In this document: positions 55,568 through 64,000 of the stretch, one piece after another
Position numbering within the stretch: the stretch's first letter is position 1
How the letters are laid out: each line of letters begins with the position of its first letter
Assembly (NCBI RefSeq): GCF_002304225.1
Contig: NZ_NSLB01000002.1
Coordinates: 310,001-374,000, forward strand
Direction: 5' to 3'
Length of the DNA stretch: 64,000 nucleotides
From: Pseudomonas sp. HAR-UPW-AIA-41
GTDB lineage: Bacteria > Pseudomonadota > Gammaproteobacteria > Pseudomonadales > Pseudomonadaceae
Notes under the pieces: generated by a model
Seen by the model: only the letters and a program-made list of their open reading frames with translations
What the model was told of the DNA's origin: nothing
Databases searched by the model: none
Program-made: the position numbers and the translations under genes

Positions 55568-56245
55568 ATGCGCAACCTTCGCTCTTCCCTGCTGCTGATC
55601 CTGCCGCTGTTCGCCGGCTGCCAGACCCTCGCCGATCTGGAATACAAGGACCCGGTGAAAAAGCCCAGCCAACGTCTGCAGGGCGAAATCAGCCGTCAGG
55701 GCGACCGCTGGCTGCTGCGGCCGTGTCAGGAGCAGCGCCGTTTTGTGCTCAGCGATGGCGAAGGCCAGGACAACCTCAAGGATCTGGCCAGCCTGGCCGC
55801 CGACGGCCAGAGCAGGCTCTATGGCGACTTCAAGGGCCAGCTCGACAGCAGCACCGAGGCCGGTGTCAACGGCCAGTTCAACATCACTCGCCGCTACCGG
55901 GTGCAGGGTGAAGGCCTTGGCTGCGAAGACCCCAACTACAAGCGTGTACGCGTCCAGGCCAGCGGTCATGAACCGGACTGGAGCATCGCCGTCACCAGCA
56001 AGGGGCTGATTCTCAGCCGCCCCGGTCAGGAAGACCTGGCCCTGCCCTATCTGGAAGAAGACCTGCTGCAGGGCCGGCGCAATTTCTCCAGCGCGGCCAA
56101 CGGCCAGCAACTGGAACTCTGGGTCGCCCCGCAACGCTGCGAGGACAGCATGAGCGGCAGCGTGCAGCACCTCAGCGCCGAACTGCGCCTCAATGGCCAG
56201 GTCATGCGCGGCTGCGCCTACTATGGCGGCGCACAAAGCGACTAA
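55568..56245 (+). CDS. Uncharacterised lipoprotein, COG3650-like
   Basis: A 225-aa protein. The lipobox LFAGC has the lipidated cysteine at residue 18, followed by Gln, which predicts the outer membrane. The C-terminal half has VQASGHEPDWSIAVTSKGLILSRP and a disulfide-prone cysteine pair (QRCEDS...MRGCAYYG), similar to COG3650 domains. GGAG lies 9 nt before the ATG at 55568. The function is unknown. Confidence 0.75.
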   Translation: MRNLRSSLLLILPLFAGCQTLADLEYKDPVKKPSQRLQGEISRQGDRWLLRPCQEQRRFVLSDGEGQDNLKDLASLAADGQSRLYGDFKGQLDSSTEAGVNGQFNITRRYRVQGEGLGCEDPNYKRVRVQASGHEPDWSIAVTSKGLILSRPGQEDLALPYLEEDLLQGRRNFSSAANGQQLELWVAPQRCEDSMSGSVQHLSAELRLNGQVMRGCAYYGGAQSD

Positions 56246-56315
56246 GACACGGGCAACCCCGTTTGTTTGGCCAACACTGCCTATGCTGAGGTAAACCCCT
56301 CAGCGAGGCAGTCTC

Positions 56316-57350
56316 ATGTTGCGTATTGCCATCAACGGTTACGGCCGTATCGGCCGGGCCGTGGTCCGCGCCCTGTTCGAACGCGGCCTGCACCAGCGCC
56401 TGCATCTGGAAGCGATCAATGACCTCGGTGATTTCTCCACCCTGGCCCACCTGACCCGCTTCGATTCCACCTTCGGCCGCTTTCCGCACACCGTCCACCT
56501 GCGCGATGACATCCTGCAGATCAACGGCCAGTCGGTGCATCTGTTTCAGCAGCGCGACACCGTCAAACTGCCCTGGGGCAAGCTGGGCGTGGATGTGGTG
56601 CTGGAATGCTCGGGCAAGCTGAAAAGCCGCCAGAGTGCCGAGCAGCACCTGATTGCCGGCGCCCCGCGCGTGCTGCTGTCACATCCGCTGGACAGCGCCG
56701 ATCTCACCGTGGTCTACGGCGTCAACCATGAGCTGCTGGGCAGCCAGCAACTGGTGTCCAACGCCTCCTGCACCACCAACTGCCTGGCGCCACTGGCCAA
56801 GGTGCTGCACGAAGCGGTCGGCATTAGTCAGGGCTTGGTCACTACGGTGCATGCCTATACCAACGACCAGAACCTGCTGGACAAGGAGCACGACGATCTC
56901 TACCGGGCCCGCGCCGCTGCCCTGTCGATGATTCCCACCAGCACCGGGGCGGCCAAGGCCATCGGTCTGGTCCTGCCGGAGCTGGCCGGCCGCCTGGATG
57001 GTCTGGCGGTTCGTGTGCCCACGCCCAACGTGTCACTGGTCGACCTCAGCTTCCAGGCCGAACGTGCCTGCAGCGTGGCCAGCATCAATCAGGCCCTGCA
57101 GCAGGGTGCTCGGCAGTTGCCGCTGGGGGTTATGGAGTGCAATGACCTGCCTCTGGTCTCCGCCGACTTCAATGGCTACCCGGTGTCCTGCGTGGTCGAT
57201 CTCAACCACACCCGCGTGCAGGGTAGTCTGGTCAAGGTACTGGCCTGGTACGACAACGAGTGGGCCTTTGCCAACCGCATGCTTGACGTGTTGCTGGCCT
57301 GGCTGCACCCGCTGGAGCAGCAGTACAGCACACCCCGCGGCGCAGGCTAA
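56316..57350 (+). CDS. Glyceraldehyde-3-phosphate dehydrogenase-family enzyme
   Basis: A 344-aa NAD-dependent phosphorylating dehydrogenase. The NAD loop is GYGRIGR at 9-15, the catalytic Cys152 is in SNASCTTNC, and His179 in TTVHAYTNDQNLLD. MIPTSTGAAKAIGLVLPEL and WYDNEW follow. Most blocks are GAPDH-like, but LLSHPLDSADLTVVYGVN and FANRMLD recall erythrose-4-phosphate dehydrogenase (Epd), so either activity is possible. No pgk, fba or tkt gene is nearby. A 7-bp hairpin (56285-56304) lies just before the ribosome-binding site and may affect translation. Confidence 0.85.
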   Translation: MLRIAINGYGRIGRAVVRALFERGLHQRLHLEAINDLGDFSTLAHLTRFDSTFGRFPHTVHLRDDILQINGQSVHLFQQRDTVKLPWGKLGVDVVLECSGKLKSRQSAEQHLIAGAPRVLLSHPLDSADLTVVYGVNHELLGSQQLVSNASCTTNCLAPLAKVLHEAVGISQGLVTTVHAYTNDQNLLDKEHDDLYRARAAALSMIPTSTGAAKAIGLVLPELAGRLDGLAVRVPTPNVSLVDLSFQAERACSVASINQALQQGARQLPLGVMECNDLPLVSADFNGYPVSCVVDLNHTRVQGSLVKVLAWYDNEWAFANRMLDVLLAWLHPLEQQYSTPRGAG

Positions 57351-57463
57351 AGCGTGACATAAGTCACAATTTTTTGGTTGCTTTTGTAAAGCAAAGCAAA
57401 CACTATCGGACGACATTTCGCACGCCCGTACTGCCGGTGGCGCGTTCGACAACAGATCAATAA

Positions 57464-58585
<1,122 letters not shown>

Positions 58586-58586
58586 T

Positions 58587-59690
58587 TCAGTCGCGCCAGC
58601 GCGCACTGCCGGCGACCACCGCCGGCAGTGCCGCCCCCTCTTCCGCGCACGCGCGTATCCGCTCCAGATCCTCTGCCAGCTCAAATCCATTGGCCTGCAA
58701 CCAGGCTCCGTCGTAGTAGCTGCCCGCGTAACGCTCCCCGCCATCGCACAGAATCGCCACCACCGAGCCTCGTTCGCCCCGCTCGTGCATGCGCCAGGCC
58801 GCCAGCAACGCTCCCACCAGATTGGTTCCCGTCGAGGCCCCGACCCGCCGTCCCAGCCGGCCGCTCAGGTAGTGCATGGCCGCCAGCGACAGGTTGTCCG
58901 GCACCCGGCACATGGCATCCAGCACGTCGGGCATGAAAGAAGGCTCCACCTGTGGCCTGCCGATACCTTCGATCCGCGAACCGTCCTCGCGCCTCAGCGT
59001 GCGGTCACCGCTCACGAATGCCTCGTAGAACACCGAACGTTCAGCATCCGCACACAGCACCCGGGTCGGGTGCTGACGGTAGCGGACATAACGCCCGAGC
59101 GTGGCCAGCGTGCCGCCCGTTCCCGGGCTCGATACCAGCCAGCAGGGCAGCGGATTCGGCTCGAAACGCATCTGCTGGAAGATCGACTCGGCGATGTTGT
59201 TGTTGGCCCGCCAGTCCGTAGCCCTCTCGGCGTAGGTGAACTGATCCATGAAATGTCCGCCGGTTTCACGCGCCAGCTGGCGCGACGCCTCATGCAGGGC
59301 GCACGGATCATCGACCAGATGGCTCTGCCCGCCATAGAACTCGATCTGGGCAATCTTGGCCTTCGAGGTTGTGGCCGGCATCACCGCGATAAACGGCAAC
59401 CCGAGCAGCCGGGCGAAATACGCCTCGGAAACCGCCGTCGAGCCACTGGAGGCTTCGATCACCGGCGCGCCAGGCCGCAGCCAGCCGTTACAGAGCGCGT
59501 ACAGAAACAGGGAACGGGCCAAACGGTGCTTCAGGCTGCCGGTCGGGTGGCTGGACTCATCCTTGAAGTACAGATCCACGCCCGGGAACCCAGGCAGCGC
59601 CAACGGAATCAGGTGCGTGTCCGCGCTGCGCTGGAAGTCGGCCTCGATCCGCCGCACGGCCTCGCCCACCCACTGCCGGTAATCGTTCAT
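58587..59690 (-). CDS. PLP-dependent cysteine synthase-family enzyme
   Basis: A 367-aa fold-type II PLP enzyme. PLP-Lys54 lies in SHPTGSLKHRLA. The substrate loop is EASSGSTAVSEA, and the phosphate-binding loop SSPGTGGTLATLGRYVRY. It differs from CysK/CysM in its long N terminus and in WRANNNIAESIF, features of the Cds1-type cysteine desulfhydrase group. A sulfide-releasing cysteine lyase role is therefore possible, but synthase activity cannot be excluded. It starts 9 nt after the stop of the DMT-transporter gene, so the two form an operon, and the transporter may export an amino acid related to its substrate. Confidence 0.82.
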   Translation of the reverse strand: MNDYRQWVGEAVRRIEADFQRSADTHLIPLALPGFPGVDLYFKDESSHPTGSLKHRLARSLFLYALCNGWLRPGAPVIEASSGSTAVSEAYFARLLGLPFIAVMPATTSKAKIAQIEFYGGQSHLVDDPCALHEASRQLARETGGHFMDQFTYAERATDWRANNNIAESIFQQMRFEPNPLPCWLVSSPGTGGTLATLGRYVRYRQHPTRVLCADAERSVFYEAFVSGDRTLRREDGSRIEGIGRPQVEPSFMPDVLDAMCRVPDNLSLAAMHYLSGRLGRRVGASTGTNLVGALLAAWRMHERGERGSVVAILCDGGERYAGSYYDGAWLQANGFELAEDLERIRACAEEGAALPAVVAGSARWRD

Positions 59691-59699
59691 GGGGTCTCC

Positions 59700-60599
59700 T
59701 CAGTCAAGAATGCCGGCCGGTGCCGGCGCCTGTGATCGCCACTGGCTCAGGGCCAGCCCCGCAAAAACCAGCCCCGCCGCCAGGATCTGAGCACCCGACA
59801 GCCGCTCGCCCAGCAATGTCACCGCGAAAATCAGGGTGAACACCGGAATCAGGTTGACCCAGGCTGCCGCCTGCGAGGCCGGCAGGCGGGCTACGGCGTA
59901 ATTGAACAGCCCGTAGGCCCCGACCGTTACCAAGGTCCCCAGGTAGATCACCGCCAGTCCTCCCTGCCAGCCCGGCAGTGCCGGTGAAGGCTCCAGCCAG
60001 AACGCCAGGGGCGTGAAAAACAGCGTCCCGGCAAAGGCCTGCAAAGCTGTCAGCAGAAACGTCGAATAGCGCGAGGACAGGTGCTTGAGCAGCAAGGTAT
60101 AGCCAGTGGCGCAGAGCATGGCCAGAAACTCGAAGGCATTACCCAGCAACGGGTTGGGCGCGCCCTCCTGCGCATCGCCGGCCAGGCTCAGCCAGACGGC
60201 CCCGGCAATCGCCACCCCGAAGCCGATCAGAGTCATGCGGCTGACGCGTTCGCCCAGCAGAACATAGGCGCCGACGGCCACCAGCAGGGGGAGAAGCGCG
60301 GTGATCATGCCGGCCTGCGCAGCGCTGGTGTTCTGCAGGGCCAAGGCCTCGAAGATGAAGTACAGGCAGGGCTCGCAGAGGGTCAGCCCCAGCAGGTACT
60401 TCCAGTCCCCGGGCTGGTAACGCATCTCTCCGCGCCAGCGCCAGGCCAGCGCAAACAGCCCGGCACCAATCAGCATGCGGGCGGCAATCACCCACAGCGC
60501 CGGCAATTCGGCAAAAGCCAGCTTCAAAGCGATGAAGGAACTGCCCCACAGGGCCATGGCCAGCACCAGCGCCAGCAGCGCCCCGTTTGCGCGCGCCAT
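59700..60599 (-). CDS. DMT-superfamily (EamA) transporter
   Basis: A 299-aa inner-membrane protein with ten helices arranged as two EamA repeats. The first starts ALVLAMALWGSSFIALKLAFAELP, and the second has NAFEFLAMLCATGYTLLLKHLSSRY followed by AAAWVNLIPVFTLIFAVTLLGERLS. Members export amino acids and related metabolites. It probably forms an operon with the PLP enzyme downstream. Confidence 0.88.
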   Translation of the reverse strand: MARANGALLALVLAMALWGSSFIALKLAFAELPALWVIAARMLIGAGLFALAWRWRGEMRYQPGDWKYLLGLTLCEPCLYFIFEALALQNTSAAQAGMITALLPLLVAVGAYVLLGERVSRMTLIGFGVAIAGAVWLSLAGDAQEGAPNPLLGNAFEFLAMLCATGYTLLLKHLSSRYSTFLLTALQAFAGTLFFTPLAFWLEPSPALPGWQGGLAVIYLGTLVTVGAYGLFNYAVARLPASQAAAWVNLIPVFTLIFAVTLLGERLSGAQILAAGLVFAGLALSQWRSQAPAPAGILD

Positions 60600-60778
60600 A
60601 AGTACTCCCGAGAAAACCTCAGTATAGAGGCCGGCCTACCGGGGCTGCGGTACAGCCGGACGCTATTGCACCCGTACAGCCCCCTGAAAATCCGCATATA
60701 GCAAATAAGAATATAGTTTTTGTTTAACCAAACTCTTTATCTGGTTAGGCTTTAAAGCGTCTTTCAAGGAGTATTCCC

Positions 60779-61960
60779 ATGACTGCACTGCGAAACGCGC
60801 TTGCGCGATTCTTTCAACTGGAGTCGGCCAGCGGCCTGCTGCTGATTGCTGCCGCCGTGCTCGCCATGCTGATCAGCAACTCCCCCTTTGCCCACTTTTA
60901 CAGTTCGCTTCTGGATGTGCCGGTAGCCGTTCAGATTGGCGCGCTGAAGATCGCCAAACCCCTGCTGCTGTGGATCAACGACGGTCTGATGGCGATCTTC
61001 TTCCTGCTGGTCGGGCTGGAGCTCAAGCGCGAGGTGGTCTACGGCCAGTTGGCCACTCCCTCGCAGATTATCCTGCCGGGTGCCGCGGCTATCGGCGGCA
61101 TGCTGGTACCGGCACTGGTGTATGTCTGGTTCAACCATGGCGACAGCGAAGCCATGCGCGGTTGGGCCATTCCCATGGCCACCGATATCGCCTTCGCCTT
61201 GGGCGTGCTGGCCCTGCTTGGCTCGCGGGTTCCGACCTCGCTCAAGCTGTTCCTGATGACCCTGGCGATCATTGACGACCTGGGCGCCATCATCGTCATC
61301 GCCCTGTTCTACTCCAGCGAACTTTCCAGCCTCTCACTGATGCTGGCGGGCGCGGCACTGATCGGCCTGCTTGCCCTCAACCGCATGGGCGTACGCCAAC
61401 TGGGCCCTTACCTGCTGCTGGGTCTGTTCCTCTGGGTCTGCGTGCTGAAAAGCGGCGTGCACGCCACGCTGGCCGGTGTGGCGCTGGCGTTCTTCATTCC
61501 GGTCAAAGGCGATAACCCCGAGCACTCGCCGCTGGCCACACTGGAGCACGCCCTGCATGGCTGGGTGGCCTTTGGCATTCTGCCGCTGTTTGCCTTCGCC
61601 AATGCCGGTGTCTCGCTGGAGGGCATGAACCTGCAGAGTTTCCTGCAACCGGTACCGCTGGGCATTGCCGCCGGCCTGCTGCTGGGCAAGACCGTCGGCG
61701 TCCTTGGTCTGACGGCCATCGCCGTGTTCACCCGCATGGCCCGCCTGCCCGAAGGCGCCAACTGGGGGCAACTGCTGGGCGTGGCCGTACTCTGCGGCAT
61801 CGGCTTTACCATGAGCCTGTTTGTCGGCTCCCTGGCTTTCACCCCGGATGTCAGCCCCTATGCCGGCCAGGACCGCATGGGCATTCTCACCGGCTCACTG
61901 CTGGCCGCCGTGCTCGGTTATGTGATCTGCCGGCTGAGCAGCCGCGCCCCGGCTAACTGA
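60779..61960 (+). CDS. nhaA: Na+/H+ antiporter NhaA
   Basis: A 393-aa antiporter with about twelve helices. [34 protein letters not shown] and the ion-binding [18 protein letters not shown] (the Asp-Asp pair equivalent to D163/D164 of E. coli) are conserved, as is [24 protein letters not shown] precedes the ATG. The upstream gap (60600-60778) is AT-rich near 60690-60740 and likely holds the promoter. Confidence 0.96.
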   Translation: MTALRNALARFFQLESASGLLLIAAAVLAMLISNSPFAHFYSSLLDVPVAVQIGALKIAKPLLLWINDGLMAIFFLLVGLELKREVVYGQLATPSQIILPGAAAIGGMLVPALVYVWFNHGDSEAMRGWAIPMATDIAFALGVLALLGSRVPTSLKLFLMTLAIIDDLGAIIVIALFYSSELSSLSLMLAGAALIGLLALNRMGVRQLGPYLLLGLFLWVCVLKSGVHATLAGVALAFFIPVKGDNPEHSPLATLEHALHGWVAFGILPLFAFANAGVSLEGMNLQSFLQPVPLGIAAGLLLGKTVGVLGLTAIAVFTRMARLPEGANWGQLLGVAVLCGIGFTMSLFVGSLAFTPDVSPYAGQDRMGILTGSLLAAVLGYVICRLSSRAPAN

Positions 61961-61974
61961 CCCCGGTGCACAAT

Positions 61975-62005
61975 AAAAAGGCCCGTCCAGTGGACGGGCC
62001 TTTTT
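61975..62005. terminator. Bidirectional terminator between nhaA and bfrB
   Basis: Stem AAAAAGGCCCGTCC with its exact complement and a 3-nt AGT loop. It has A-rich and T-rich shoulders and serves both convergent genes. Confidence 0.92.
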
Positions 62006-62025
62006 GTTAGCTCTTGCGAGGGGAA

Positions 62026-62496
62026 TTACTCGTCCATCTGCGACTGCAGGTAGTTCTGCAAACCGACCTTCTCGATCAGGCCGAGCTGGGTTTCCAGCCA
62101 GTCCACATGCTCTTCCTCGGACTCGAGGATCTCTTCGAGCAACTCGCGGGTGGCGTAATCGCCGGCGCTCTCGCAATAGGCAATCGCCGCCTTCAGGTCG
62201 GGAATGCCCTTCATCTCCAGCTTGAGATCGCACTCCAGCATTTCCTTGACGTTCTCGCCGATCAGCAGCTTGCCCAGATCCTGCAGGTTGGGCAGACCTT
62301 CGAGAAAGAGAATGCGCTTGGTCAGCTTGTCGGCATGCTTCATCTCGTCGATGGACTCGTGGTACTCGTGCTCGCCGAGCTTTTCCAGTCCCCAGTCCTG
62401 ATACATGCGCGCGTGCAGGAAGTACTGGTTGATGGCCACCAGTTCGTTGCCAAGGATCTTGTTCAGATGCTGAATGACCTTCTTGTCGCCTTTCAT
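62026..62496 (-). CDS. bfrB: Bacterioferritin, BfrB type
   Basis: A 156-aa, 24-mer-forming iron-storage ferritin. Haem ligand Met52 is in [11 protein letters not shown]. Ferroxidase ligands Glu18, Glu51 and His54, and the later EEHVDWLE, are present, so it is the catalytic, haem-binding form. The ATG at 62496 gives [20 protein letters not shown], nearly the P. aeruginosa BfrB start. bfd lies upstream on the same strand, separated by a terminator. Confidence 0.96.
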   Translation of the reverse strand: MKGDKKVIQHLNKILGNELVAINQYFLHARMYQDWGLEKLGEHEYHESIDEMKHADKLTKRILFLEGLPNLQDLGKLLIGENVKEMLECDLKLEMKGIPDLKAAIAYCESAGDYATRELLEEILESEEEHVDWLETQLGLIEKVGLQNYLQSQMDE

Positions 62497-62643
62497 GACC
62501 CGCGCCTCTATCAAGCTCAGTGAAGTAATGCCCGAGTCTGGTCCGCGGTCTTCCTACTGTCAAACGCAGAAGCAAGCCGGCCGGCACGGACCAGCCCTGC
62601 CGGTGACAGACATAACCCTGAACCCCTGAAATGCAGGCGAAAA

Positions 62644-62666
62644 AAAACCGGGCATGGCCCGGTTTT
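62644..62666 (-). terminator. Terminator between bfd and bfrB
   Basis: AAAACCGGGC/GCCCGGTTTT with a 3-nt ATG loop. On the minus strand it is followed by a long T-run, 16 nt past the bfd stop. It implies that bfd and bfrB have separate transcripts or partial read-through. Confidence 0.88.
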
Positions 62667-62681
62667 ACCCGATGCTTACGC

Positions 62682-62915
62682 TCACGCCACGGCGTAGGTG
62701 GCCGGCGTGAAGGTCTGCACGCCAACCTGCCCCACATGGGCGGTGTGCATATTGCTCACGGTTTCGCGGACGATCTGTTTGGCCAGACAGGCGCACTTGC
62801 CGCACTGGGAGCCCACCCCCAAGGTTTCGCGCACTTCGCGATAGCTGCAGCAGCCTTCGTAGATGGCTTCGCGGATCTGGCCGTCGGTAATCCCGTTGCA
62901 GAGGCAGACGTACAT
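62682..62915 (-). CDS. bfd: Bacterioferritin-associated ferredoxin
   Basis: A 77-aa [2Fe-2S] ferredoxin with cluster cysteines 4, 6, 38 and 41 in the Bfd spacing (CLC...CGKC). It reduces the haem of BfrB to release stored iron. The C terminus (about 55-77) is a variable tail. A Fur-box-like site lies 40-58 nt upstream, so expression is expected under iron starvation. Confidence 0.96.
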   Translation of the reverse strand: MYVCLCNGITDGQIREAIYEGCCSYREVRETLGVGSQCGKCACLAKQIVRETVSNMHTAHVGQVGVQTFTPATYAVA

Positions 62916-62954
62916 GCGAATGAGTCCTGATTAAGCGTATGCGCAGAGCTTAAT

Positions 62955-62973
62955 CTTAATGAGAATGCTTGTC
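62955..62973. promoter_or_regulatory. Candidate Fur box upstream of bfd
   Basis: The 19-mer CTTAATGAGAATGCTTGTC matches 13 of 19 positions of the consensus GATAATGATAATCATTATC. It lies in the AT-rich bfd promoter region. Fur control of bfd is well established in P. aeruginosa. Confidence 0.65.
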
Positions 62974-63080
62974 AAAACATCCGCTATTTATTCGCAACAA
63001 CCTCTGTACATCTATATCCAATGCTTTGGCTGAGCCTGACCACAGGGCACGCCGACCAACAGGGCCGGCCAAGCAAATAC

Positions 63081-63105
63081 AAAAAACCCGGCCAAGGCCG
63101 GGTTT
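63081..63105 (-). terminator. Terminator of rnt
   Basis: AAACCCGGCC/GGCCGGGTTT with a 2-nt spacer. On the minus strand six T follow. It lies 19 nt past the rnt stop. Confidence 0.88.
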
Positions 63106-63123
63106 CGTTCTGGACACAGGCAC

Positions 63124-63801
63124 TCAGTCCTCGTCGTCCATCCAGCCGCCCATCTGCTTCCAGCTGTTGACGATGCCGCAGAACAGCTCGGCCGTCTTCT
63201 CGGTGTCATAACGCGCCGAGTGTGCTTCCTTGCCGTCGAAGGCAATACCAGCTGCCTGACAGGCCTTGGCAAGGACTGTCTGACCATAAGCCAGACCGGC
63301 GAGAGTTGCGGTATCGAAGCTGGAGAACGGATGGAATGGATTGCGCTTCAGGGCCGTGCGATTGACCGCGGCATTGAGAAAGCCAAGGTCGAAACTGCTG
63401 TTGTGCCCGACCAGGATCGCCCGCTTGCAGCCATTGGCCTTGAGCGACTTGCGGATGCCGCGGAAGATTTCGCCCAGTGCCTGCTCTTCACTCACGGCCA
63501 TGCGCAGCGGGTGATCCAGCTTGATGCCGGTGAAATCCAGCGCCGCCTGCTCGATATTGGCCCCGGCGAAGGGTTCGATACGGAAGAAATAGGTGTGCTC
63601 GGGGAACAGCAGGCCCTCCTCGTCCATGCCGATGGTGACCGCGGCAATTTCCAGCAAGGCATCGGTGGCCGCATTGAAGCCACCGGTCTCGACATCCACC
63701 ACCACCGGCAGGTAGCCACGGAAACGACGGGCCATCGGCGGCTTGAGTCCGCCGCTGTGCGGCTCCAGTTCGTCTTCGTAGTACTCCAGATCCTCACTCA
63801 T
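63124..63801 (-). CDS. rnt: Ribonuclease T
   Basis: A 225-aa DEDDh 3'-5' exonuclease that trims tRNA and other stable RNA 3' ends. Exo I has Asp and Glu in [12 protein letters not shown], Exo II Asp in [14 protein letters not shown], and Exo III His and Asp in [15 protein letters not shown]. The ATG at 63801 gives [14 protein letters not shown]; a longer frame to 63960 has no conserved sequence. It overlaps the end of pyrC by 8 nt. Confidence 0.95.
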   Translation of the reverse strand: MSEDLEYYEDELEPHSGGLKPPMARRFRGYLPVVVDVETGGFNAATDALLEIAAVTIGMDEEGLLFPEHTYFFRIEPFAGANIEQAALDFTGIKLDHPLRMAVSEEQALGEIFRGIRKSLKANGCKRAILVGHNSSFDLGFLNAAVNRTALKRNPFHPFSSFDTATLAGLAYGQTVLAKACQAAGIAFDGKEAHSARYDTEKTAELFCGIVNSWKQMGGWMDDED

Positions 63802-64000
63802 CGACGAGTCTCCAGCGCAGCTGCTCATTGGCTCGCAGCGGCACGACTTCGAAATCGCCGAACGGCAGGCTGGCCGGTGCCGTCCACTCCTCGCGTACCA
63901 GAGTGATGCGGTCGGTGTTGCGCGGCAGGCCGTAGAAATCAGCACCAAAGTGGCTGGCAAAGGCTTCCAGCTTGTCCAGAGCGCCCTGCTGCTCGAACAC
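63794..64000 (-). CDS. pyrC: Dihydroorotase, C-terminal fragment (5' end outside window)
   Basis: The last 68 codons of a protein whose start lies beyond the window. [30 protein letters not shown] is characteristic of the C terminus of class II dihydroorotase (PyrC, pyrimidine synthesis). The GTG at the very edge is read as an internal valine. The 8-nt overlap with rnt and the pyrC-rnt order match P. aeruginosa. Confidence 0.88.
   Translation of the reverse strand: MFEQQGALDKLEAFASHFGADFYGLPRNTDRITLVREEWTAPASLPFGDFEVVPLRANEQLRWRLVDE

Noticed and set aside
57353-57366. Dyad GTGAC-ATAA-GTCAC before the SpuD-like gene as a CRP/Fnr site
   Set aside because: The spacing fits neither the CRP/Vfr nor the Anr/Fnr consensus, so no regulator can be named.
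60660-60740. Riboswitch or CysB site ahead of nhaA
   Set aside because: The tract is AT-rich, but I find no conserved riboswitch core or convincing CysB arrangement.

Overview
The window is a dense, high-GC stretch of chromosome from a Pseudomonas-type gammaproteobacterium. The assignment rests on gene content and order: rsxABCDGE followed by nth, bfd next to bfrB and rnt-pyrC, an LpxL-type gene next to minCDE-rluA-apeB, and an ABC operon matching PA3249-PA3255 of P. aeruginosa as I remember it. Many small neighbourhoods match P. aeruginosa but in another order. I see no tRNA, rRNA, CRISPR array, prophage or transposase gene. Almost everything is core metabolism, transport or regulation.

Layout. 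1-4.5 kb: the upstream part of a GAF-PAS-GGDEF sensor, the Fe-S carrier ApbC and MetG. 4.6-11.6 kb: the Rnf/Rsx electron transport complex, with rsxC split by an apparent 1-nt deletion, then nth and a small acidic protein. 11.6-15 kb: grxD, a MITE-like repeat, and a molybdopterin oxidoreductase with a haem protein. 15.2-21.3 kb: argF, an orphan ABC ATPase, a PhzF-like isomerase, then a porin behind an RNA leader that looks like an ANTAR (NasT-type) attenuator, followed by a tandem PilJ/NarX-like sensor-domain protein. 21.3-26.2 kb: a rearranged glycerol regulon (glpK, ybaK, glpR, glpD) with GlpR-like operators; glpR carries a C-terminal frameshift and a second MITE copy. 26.3-38.3 kb: brnQ, hydrolase, methyltransferase, metE, aguA with a polyamine-binding protein, two LysR regulators (one MetR) and a DUF2971-like protein. 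38.5-47.1 kb: a lipid/envelope block (hydrolase-MlaA, patatin, LpxL-like) and minCDE, with a 266-bp inverted-repeat element between minC and minD, then rluA and apeB. 47.2-53.4 kb: a GntR/UTRA-controlled ABC importer operon that also encodes an alkaline-phosphatase-superfamily hydrolase and a HAD phosphatase. 53.4-64 kb: an ABC-2 exporter, lipoprotein, GAPDH-family enzyme, SpuD/PotF-like binding protein, PLP enzyme, DMT transporter, NhaA, bfrB/bfd, rnt and the end of pyrC.

The most interesting signals are these. (1) Two A1/G4 hexaloop hairpins overlap an intrinsic terminator 26 nt ahead of the porin gene. (2) Two MITE copies carry inverted ends and 5-bp target duplications that contain the stop codon of the upstream gene. 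(3) A structured element splits the min operon. (4) The importer-hydrolase-phosphatase operon has twin 12-bp operators. (5) Two conserved genes, rsxC and glpR, each look one nucleotide short in a GC-rich run, so sequencing error must be excluded first. All family assignments come from reading motifs; no database search was run.
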